Assembly: GCA_039583875.1 (NCBI GenBank)
Contig: CM077159.1
Span: 2,192,812-2,256,811 of the forward strand
Source of the DNA: Platanthera guangdongensis
Taxonomy: Eukaryota; Streptophyta; Magnoliopsida; Asparagales; Orchidaceae
Length of the DNA stretch: 64,000 bases
Direction: 5' to 3'
Shown piece after piece: positions 56,607 to 64,000 of the stretch. The notes under the pieces are model-generated. The model had not been told where the DNA came from and searched no databases. It saw only the letters and a program-made list of their open reading frames with translations. Position 1 is the stretch's first letter; each line of letters opens with the position of its first letter. Position numbers and translations under genes: made by a program.

Positions 56607-56611
56607 TACTC
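56607..56611. other. Right target-site duplication of element G (tactc)
   Basis: Matches 21292-21296. Confidence 0.92.
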
Positions 56612-56763
56612 TATAGGGGGTTGAATAGTGTAATTTAAAATCTTTTGGATGTTTTTATAATTTATCAGAGAAATTAGTGATAGTAGTAGTAGTAGTATAA
56701 AATGAAATAGAAACTAGGCTAAACTACACAATCGCAGCACAACAAAACAAAGAAGAATGAACA
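56612..56763 (-). repeat. Right part of SIRE-like Copia LTR fragment K
   Basis: tatagggggttgaatagtgtaattt is the inverted U5 end of a SIRE-like LTR. A short (agt)n run is near 56683-56698. The end is uncertain; sequence character changes at about 56764. Confidence 0.5.
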
Positions 56764-57235
56764 TGTTAGGTCTATGGTTGACTTCGATTAACTTTGCCTC
56801 TTTGGTTGACCCCAATGAGGCCATAGTGACCCATTGACTTCCCTTATGTGTTAGGATGGTCTAGGTGGGTCCCTTTGGCTACTGGGGGGGGGGGGGGGGG
56901 TAATTGGCACTATATAGGTTAGTTTGACCCATTTAGGGTTAGGGTTGACTTTGGCCAACCTGACCACTTTGGTTGACCCCATTGGGCACTTGGTGACCCT
57001 ATGAACCTCTTAACGGGTTAGGGGTGTTATGGTGTGGTCTTGGAGTCAAGTTTAAACCCTAAAGTCAAGCCCCATGGTGGGTAATTGAAAATTACTATTT
57101 GCAGCCCAAGGTAGTTTTCATCTTCTTACCAAAGTTCATTTGGTCTTCTTGGGCATATTAGGGTTTTAACATGACCTAGTCATGACAAAACAACTCCTAG
57201 GAGTCTAGAAGTTTGAGGGATGTTACATTCTACAG
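56764..57235. other. Unclassified noncoding block with TTGAC-rich sequence and a 17-G run
   Basis: No coding domain. TTGAC(C/T) cores recur on both strands (near 56777, 56803, 56834, 56924, 56947, 56973; inverted near 57045 and 57063). 56884-56900 is a 17-G homopolymer. TG...CA ends of a possible solo LTR have no TSD. Confidence 0.4.
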
Positions 57236-58299
57236 GCACATATGATCTGAACTTAGGCTATAACGAGTACGCACAATGTTTGAGCTAAACAGTTAATCCG
57301 TGTGAACATTATCCCCGGTCATGGTCTGTCGAATCTATAGGTGCTTAGCTAGGCAATGTGGCATTACATGTTAGTGCATGTTGACTATGCCTCTATGTAT
57401 GTGTGAGGATTTAGATAGGGGAATGACTTCACACAATTCACACATCCCTAGACGGAGCAGTCGTGTACAAACACTAGGCTTACATGCTGCAACTTATGAC
57501 ATTATATCTTAACACGGTAGAAATCTCTTGAATAATCAATGTCACGATACATATGTACTTATATAAAGATGATAACGTTGGGCCAAATCTCTAGTGCTAA
57601 GATCTTATGTATAGAAGTTAAAGTGTATCTATCTAGGTGGATAAATTTCGATTGACTTGAGGCTCCTTTGTACTCATAAAAGATTATATAAAAGTGATAG
57701 CTCAAAGCAAATTAAAAAAGAAAGCTATGCAAGCTATCAAAGGTCATGTCAAGGACCCCCCAAGCACTACTCATTCCTCCTGATAAGTCTTTATGAGTAT
57801 TACGAGACTGAACATCTTGGTTCTCAGAGTCATTTCAATCTTGTTCATAGTCTCTACCTGAAGCTTAGCGCCCCTCATTCTAGTCTTCGTATGACGTAGA
57901 TTGGTATGTAATGTGAGTGTTCACTTTATTTCTCTTGTGTTAGCATTTTAAAGGACTGAAATAAACATGTAATATATGATATTTCAACGTGGTGTTTTCT
58001 CTCTTATGTTGATGCTACACGTATACGTCATTGCCTTATTTAATGCTTCCATGCATAAGAATTGGACAGAAACTGCAATATATGTTTTTAGCACATATGT
58101 ACTAGCACAAGATTTACACTTCTTGACGCTTACAATGTTTATAATGTGATTAACACTATAACTCTCATAGCATTGTATTGCTCTTTGTTGTGTGCTTAGT
58201 TTACCCTGTGCTGTCCGATCCTCATAATCTTTGCAAACTGAATTATTATTTTCGGTTATTTGCATTGTCTGCTATCTTTATAACGCTTATCATATACTG
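57236..58299. other. Noncoding stretch, nothing recognised
   Basis: Short frames (57657-57899 plus, 57984-58265 minus) have no recognisable domain. It may be the decayed 3' part of element F. Confidence 0.4.
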
Positions 58300-58633
58300 A
58301 TTTTTCATCCTGCATGTATGGTTGGTCGTGCCCGCCCCTTTTGATACTATCAATGGGGGAGAAGAGATTGTTCATGATAATTGTTCATAGGTATGATCTC
58401 TTTTAGGGGGAGCTTATTTCAATGCATGCACGTATATAGGCGGAGCATGTAGAACACGTAGATATGTGGAGAGTGTAGAACATGTTATTACGGAGAGCAT
58501 GTATGTAAGGGATATATATAGAGAACCTGAAATCTAAAACCTGAAAATTATCTCTTTATATATATTCCCTCTACTATCATGTATTGTATTGTTTCTCATG
58601 AACGAGATTTGATATTATCATAAGGGGGAGTTT
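58300..58633 (+). mobile_element. 3' internal end and polypurine tracts of SIRE-like Copia F
   Basis: ttttgatactatcaatgggggagaagag (58337-58365) and further purine runs (about 58405, 58622-58632) are the 3' UTR signature of SIRE-like elements. The last tract, taagggggagt, abuts an LTR TG. Confidence 0.65.
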
Positions 58634-60216
58634 GTTGGAACCGTTGGTTCATATTCCCTATGTTTGAGAATATCAAATCCCAGCTGTATTTGATCACACT
58701 GTGGGTTGATAGAGTGTGCAGGTTGATAGGTTCCCGCAAATAAATGAAGTCTCCTATGGATGATAACGTAGAGCGATAAGAGTTACCGTCGGGTGGTAGC
58801 CATGAATTAATTGTACAGAGCTCAAGGGAAACTATTGCGCTGCACTAGTTCTAACACCCGCGCTAGTGGAAGGAATTAATCTGGCCAGCCTCCCTGGAAA
58901 CTACCGCCAAGCAATAATTCTTACCGCCCAAAGCTAGTCTCTCGACAAATACAAAGAAGGATTTTTCGAGAAATCAATCTACCGCCAGGTGATAGTGATC
59001 ATCGCGCCATGCTAGCGTCTCGTTGAATGTAGTGATGTACTTCTCGAAAACTGACCTACCGCCAGGCAATAATACTTACCGCACCACGCTAGTATCTCGA
59101 CGAGTGTCAAGGATTCCTCGGGAACCTACCGCGTAGCGATACCTTTTACCGCTGGGCCCTAGCCTCTTTTTTGAAAAATAAAGAATCGTCGAAAATATTA
59201 TTCAAGATTTGGATGATAGCTAGAACAACAAGCGCGCGAACCTACCACCAGGCGCTAGTCTTACAGCCGGTGGTAGCCTATTTTCACGAAGACGTATAAA
59301 AGGTCTACTTGGTTTCTATGCCTGAACATTAGGGAACGAAAAGTGACGGGAGTTCGTGTATTTAAGGTTTCGGCCGCTCTTTCTTGCACTCTGTTCCACA
59401 AATCTCCGTTAAAGAAGAAGACAGTTGTCTCCCTCCTATTCGTGAACGAAGAACTCCGGTGATCTAAGATCTACATCAAATACGAAGAGTCGACCGGTCA
59501 CTAGCAAACGAAGATTGCAAGCAACAGCCGCAGATTGATCTACAGAGAAGTCTTCAAGAGGGAGAACTTCAACCTTTAAATTTTCTACTCTCTTATTTGG
59601 AATCTTTTCTTTTCTGAATTTTGTGGTGAGTGAAATCGATTAGAAGGTCATCAAAATCCAGGAAGGGTTTTAGGAGAAATCGACTTTGAGGGTCGTCAGA
59701 TTCCAAGTCGTATTCCGTGAGAAATCGTCCCGGGGAAGGGACATCTAGATCAGGTAAATCTAGCAGGGCTATGAGGCCTTTCCTTGTGCCGAGGTGAAGA
59801 GTTAGCTCGAAGAAATTTCTCGGAAGGAAATGGAGAGAGCAAACCGATCCATGGAGTGGATCGGTATAGAAACCAAAAGTGTTTTTATTCCTTATCAACT
59901 TCGATCTTCGGCGTCACGAAGATCACACTTTTGTAATCATCTAGGATAATTGATATTCTAATTCATGCAATGAAATTACTGTTTCCGTGTTGATTAATTT
60001 TGTGATAATTCTGGTGTTGATAAGTGTTTGTGTTGTGGGGCTCTCTCAAGCATAAACACCCAAGAAATGAGTTACGAAACTTGTCGCTGAGCGTTAGCTC
60101 CCTAACGCCCGCGGTAGCTTCTAGAACTCGATTTTTTGGACCCGAATCTTTTTAAATTGCAAATAACACTCGAAACCTTACACCCCCCCCCTCTAAGATT
60201 AGCCATGAGATCCAAT
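58634..60216 (+). repeat. 3' LTR of element F (right end approximate)
   Basis: Starts TGTTGGAACC after the PPT. U3 (58782-59280) holds imperfect tandem units with paired words such as ctaccgccaggtgatag and cgcgccatgctag. TATAAAAGG is at 59295-59303, 15 bp downstream. The U5 end has acaccccccccctctaag, mirroring the A LTR end, and finishes near agatccaat. No 5' partner is in the window, so no TSD test. The minus frame 59593-59898 is a shadow. Confidence 0.7.
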
Positions 60217-61883
60217 AGAGTATTGTATAGTCCTAGACTGAGAGTGGAGCCACGAGAAACCTTAAGATATCCACGTATGGGAGACGGGAATGTCTCACGG
60301 TATTTTCTACTAAAAAAGTTCCTAATTGTCTCTCTCTAAAGAGGTAACCACATAAAACACAAGTTTAGATGATAAAGACTTACACGTGCGACGAGATTTC
60401 TTCTCGCACCCGAAAGCACAAGAGGTTCACATAATAAAGGAGGGTTTGCGATCCTGGAGGCAGAGTGCGTGTAAATAAGATCGGTAATCGGGTTATAAGG
60501 TCTCTTGGCGACTATGTGTTTGAATCCCAAATGGTAGTAAGAGACCTAACCTGAAATATGGAATCCACAGAGAAGTCACTCTCTTAGATCACTGCTTATC
60601 GACAATTAGGCACAAGATGTCAGCGATCAGGAGCAGGTTGTCTGTGACGAAACTTGGAGCACAGGGTTTCGACGGGTGAAACACAAGAGTAGGTTTTCAC
60701 TGTGTGAGAGGAGGATGTGTGTGTGTGAATGAATCTCTAAACAAATTAAACCCTACCAATTAACCGATCCCGTGCAGCTCCTGTTTGAAGGCGTGCTGAA
60801 AAATAGATTTTTGGGGATGTTTCCTAAATTTAAACTCCTCAAAAAAGGCCTCCTAAATTTTTTATGCAAAATGAATATTGTAACATTTCTTAATCAGAAC
60901 ATTGCCTATAATAATAGTTTTTGCCACGCTTTTTAAAACTTCACAAAAAATATTACTGTAAAACATAAATGTTGTGAATCTGGAGCTTTTTTCCATTTTT
61001 TGTGCCTAGCCGCTCCATTGCATTTTGCTCTCCAATTCTACACACTACTGGGAGGATATCTTGCCACCATTTCATTGCACATCTTCTGCTAGGTCATCGC
61101 TCTTGGCCTCCCCATCATCTCAACCTCTCAAGTTCCATTTCGAGATACTTTTCGTTGTGTCCAAGGAGTCAACTTGCAAAGGCCAGGGGCAAAGGTGATT
61201 AGTGAAGAAGACGCATCCATTGGGAGGAAGTGACAACCCTCATCTACCCAGGCACAAACCGTAGACCGTGTGTGGATAAGGATTGACAACCTTTCGATTC
61301 CGGCCGAGAATTCTTGTCGAGACATCGTTCTTCGATTGTAGCTTTTTCTCTCTTCATGTTGTAGTGAAATTACTTTGATTTTCTTATTAGTTAGACAATG
61401 CTCCAATGAAACCTAGTGTTGATATTCATGTTAATTCCATGTTTTGGATATTTTTGGGGTTTATGTAATTTTAGGTGTGCCCCCATTCCATCCTCAATTC
61501 TAATGTTGCGTTGAGTTGCCACACTAGCAATTTCTAGTGGCGTGCGTTGTGACGAAGTGCTTAAGACCCTCACTTTGCTAGTGTGTGATCCCTCCATCTG
61601 CTAGCTACTCTCCCATCTGCAAATCGAAGTAGTGTATAACGGCTTGCATAGTTCCATTCGCCTTGCAATGCGGTGCCTGTGCCTAGTATTAGTTTAATTT
61701 AGTTTTAATTTTATTTTTCAATGCCAATCCAAAGCCCATTTCCAATCTGAAATTTTTACAATTATTTTTTCAAAATGAAAGTGTCACAAATCCAAACACG
61801 CATTCCTTGAGAGATTGATACTTAGGAAATTCCCCCATTTTACATTACTTGTGTGATCGGTACACTTGTCATCCAACGCATCA
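60217..61883 (+). other. Noncoding; probable decayed Athila-type LTR at its right end
   Basis: No coding domain. Its last bases, acgcatca (61876-61883), are the usual Athila LTR end, directly before an Athila-type PBS. The left border was not located. A (tg)n tract is near 60714-60728. Confidence 0.45.
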
Positions 61884-61884
61884 T

Positions 61885-61906
61885 GTTTTGGCGTCGTTGT
61901 CGGGGA
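61885..61906 (+). promoter_or_regulatory. Athila-type primer-binding site (tRNA-Asp-like), decayed
   Basis: TTTTGGCGTCGTTGTCGGGG closely resembles the well-known Athila/Tat site TTTGGCGCCGTTGCCGGGGA, with two C-to-T changes. Confidence 0.75.
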
Positions 61907-62079
61907 ATGCAGATGGTGTTGTGATTCGCTTTTTTGGGAAAATTAGTTGTGTAGATTTTTTTCTTATTTATTCTATTCTTCTATTTCTAATAATAGGTTG
62001 CCTTAGTAATTTATTGTTGGGTGTAATAGCTTGCGTAGGGGTCTCTATATTTTGATTCTGGCTTTCTTTACACCATGTT

Positions 62080-62757
62080 TGCTGGACTTAATATTCATTG
62101 TCATTTGTGTGAAAATTCCACCCAATCTAATGATAGATGTCACATGTGAGATTGTACTTATAGTTCCCAAGGCTTAGTGTATGGAGCACCAACATCATAT
62201 GGAACTTCATACGATGTGCCGAAGTCTTATGGATACTCTTCGTCATCACATGTAGCATATTGGAATCCATATCTGGCCTCGAAAGGACTGAGGAGGACTG
62301 TAAAACATTGCTTGTTTTGTCGAAGCACAAAGTATGCTCTGAAGGATTATGTTGAGTATTTACGCCAATTAGAGGAGAATGATGAGCTAGATATCCAGAT
62401 CGTTCGAACTCCTATTTCTGGAAGAACATCTCCTACCTCTGGTTACATACCTGTATCACCTTCATGTCTGAAGGGAATGATGAAGATGTGCCTATCAGTG
62501 TTGTGGTGAATCTATGTTTCGAAATTGCTGACCCCATCTACCCTATAAATGTATCACTACTAGTAGTTTTGATTATTTGTGAGGAATTTGTGATTGATTT
62601 TTATCCAAGCACTATTCCTACCCCTCCTAAACATACTATTACATTCATTTTAAAGACATTATTGAGGATGCTTTGTAGGATAAGGCAGATGATTTGCGTG
62701 TTGTGCCTATTCATATGGAGGAGGATATTTTCTAAAGTGAAGAGGATTCTACCGTAG
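62080..62757 (+). pseudogene. Decayed leader/gag-like remnant after the Athila-type PBS
   Basis: A Cys/His-containing start (GLNIHCHLCENSTQSNDRCHM), then a stop, then an open stretch (62177-62509) rich in Tyr/Ser (YGAPTSYGTSYDVPKSYGYS) ending EYLRQLEENDELDIQ. A second frame continues at 62464-62757. Position after the PBS suggests the gag start of an Athila-like element, but I cannot recognise a gag domain. It could be unrelated. Confidence 0.35.
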
Positions 62758-62794
62758 CACTGGTGGAGGAAGTCCAAATCATTCAGCTAGCATA

Positions 62795-63090
62795 GTACAT
62801 GTTAGCTCTTGAAGGGTTTTATTTTTCCTCGACACTACACATGTTGTTGTGGGGTGAGTAGATTAGAAAATTCATGCTTTATGTCTAGATCAATACAAAA
62901 AGTGCTAATTTTTGTATTTTCAAATTGCCCTCCATGATCCGAGCGTATGCATTTAATTTTTAGATAAAATTCATTTTGAATATGAATACATAATTTAGTG
63001 AATTCAAAAAGAGCATTAGATTTGGAAGTTAGAAATGTAATCCAACAAAATCTAGAATAATCATTAAATAAGAATCTATCAACCAATACA
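62795..63090 (-). pseudogene. Copia integrase core fragment, related to element A
   Basis: Minus-strand translation shows NDYSRFCWITFLTSKSNALF, then CIRSDHGGQFENTKISTFC and TPQQ, colinear with element A integrase (1100-1345) and clearly diverged. RSDHGG keeps the usual catalytic context. Only the middle of the core survives, with broken ends. Confidence 0.82.
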
Positions 63091-63600
63091 AAGATAACAA
63101 AGAAGCCATAGCACTAAACATCCAACCAACCAAGATTGCCACTATTTCTTTGCTTCCTTTATAATATTTTAAAGTAACCGTAGCAACAAATTTTAAATTA
63201 CTCCCTTTCACATGCAGGATTATGTGACTTTTTTTACCTCAATTCCTTATAATTTATCCTCATTATGGTTCTTTGCTTAATATATAGTAACATCACTCTT
63301 TTGGTATTTATTTTTAACACGTCATGATCACTACAAATACAAATGGCTATCTTGTCTTCTGAATTAGCTCAAATCTGTTCTTTGCATATCAACATACTCT
63401 AAAGGTTTTATTATTAGCCGCATGCAAACCAAATAACCCGTTCATTGTCCAAGCATTTTGAACAAGCAATGCCCTCTTTTTTTATTGTTTACGAAATATC
63501 ATCGTTGTATGGACTTAAACTTTAATTTGATTTTTACTTGTTTGCAGTACTGCAGTAAGCTACGAAGTTACTGAATATAATCATTTATAATTAATTAGTG
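63091..63600. other. AT-rich noncoding, nothing recognised
   Basis: No domain or repeat structure seen. Confidence 0.5.
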
Positions 63601-64000
63601 TGCGAATAAAAAAAAGAAAATAAAAAAATTGGACAAGAACAGAGTTTTTATTTCCAAAAAACGTATCTATTATAAAGGCATGGCCTCCCTTTTATAGAAT
63701 GGAGGAGAAGACAGATATTACAAATAAGAAATGCGGGACTAAATACATTTACGATGATTAGCGGCTAGACAAAAACAAACCACACAGGTCGCACGGTTAG
63801 ATTAGAAGGCTTACCAGCTGACCATAACAACAAACAACCAGAGTCTAGATAGAGAGAAGCCGTCAGAGGCTAGGAGAGTGAAACAGCCATAGGCTAGGAG
63901 GAAGCTAGACCGGCCGGTTACAAAGCCTCTGGAGAGAAGCCTCCAGACCACCCGGCTATCAAACCACCAGAGTGAAACCTTTAGACCGCCCGGTCTACAA
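63601..64000 (-). repeat. Putative LTR fragment M (continues beyond window)
   Basis: The minus strand shows CTATAAAAG (63689-63698) and AAATAAAAAC (63644-63653) about 45 nt downstream, a TATA/poly(A) pair compatible with a short R region. Upstream in the sense direction are palindromes ACCGGCCGGT (63909-63918) and TAGACCG-CC-CGGTCTA (63982-63997) and repeated gagaagcc(t/g)-type words. No coding part is seen. Confidence 0.5.

Noticed and set aside
56764..57226. Complete solo LTR
   Set aside because: It has TG and CA ends, but the flanking 5-mers (gaaca, ttcta) do not match and no other copy is in the window.
59593..59898. 101-codon minus-strand gene
   Set aside because: Antisense to the R-U5 part of LTR F; no domain recognised.
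60217..61880. Host gene between F and the Athila-type PBS
   Set aside because: Short frames on both strands lack domains and plausible exon structure; the right end looks like an Athila LTR end.

Overview
This window comes from a nuclear genome of a flowering plant. Almost all of it is LTR-retrotransposon sequence, and I find no host gene, tRNA or rRNA that I can support. The plant assignment rests on the lineages present: SIRE/Maximus-like Copia, a TNT1-94-type Copia, two Tekay-type Ty3/Gypsy chromovirus families, Tat/Ogre-like Gypsy and an Athila-type remnant. All share the usual plant signals, namely initiator-Met PBS, TGxxCA LTR ends and 5-bp target-site duplications (TSDs). Species cannot be told from sequence alone. 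Letters A-M below are my own names for elements.

Layout. 1-5130: minus-strand SIRE-like Copia A, cut by the window edge (RT, IN, PR, gag, 5' LTR). 5131-8130: AT-rich noncoding DNA with a 47-bp hairpin tandem repeat. 8131-9060: U3-like part of an LTR (L, minus). 9061-17712: decayed Tat-like Gypsy C (minus), split by Tekay Gypsy B (10127-17017, plus, TSD ctcga). 17713-19015: start of LTR-like E running into a 500-N assembly gap. 19016-21245: a second C-like LTR and a minus-strand Tekay fragment D.

21297-56606 is one Tekay element G (TSD tactc), which lies in a Copia LTR fragment K. G is split twice. Tat-like element H (26097-43870, TSD acgat) interrupts its reverse transcriptase directly after the catalytic Asp-Asp codons, and Copia J (47062-55084, TSD ggttg) interrupts its 3' LTR. 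H in turn carries Tekay element I (31512-43249, TSD ccggg) in its 3' LTR. K, G, H and I therefore form a four-level nest in which the order of insertion can be read directly. 56612-60216: fragments of SIRE-like Copia K and F. 60217-64000: Athila-type PBS with a decayed leader, a Copia integrase scrap and a final LTR-like stretch M.

Two observations stand out. First, both Tekay families (G and I) have a candidate spliceosomal GT-AG intron at the same codon and phase between gag and protease. Removing it would fuse two reading frames, and in G no frameshift could join them. Second, at least seven LTR families from both superfamilies carry an array of short GC-rich palindromes in U3, mostly 15-150 bp upstream of a TATA-like box. 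Several palindrome words are shared between unrelated elements.

Most coding regions are pseudogenes. Element I is the youngest and most complete: its two 3.1-kb LTRs look nearly identical, all catalytic motifs are present, and it has two single-base-type frameshifts. All homology statements are from reading translations by eye; no database search was possible.
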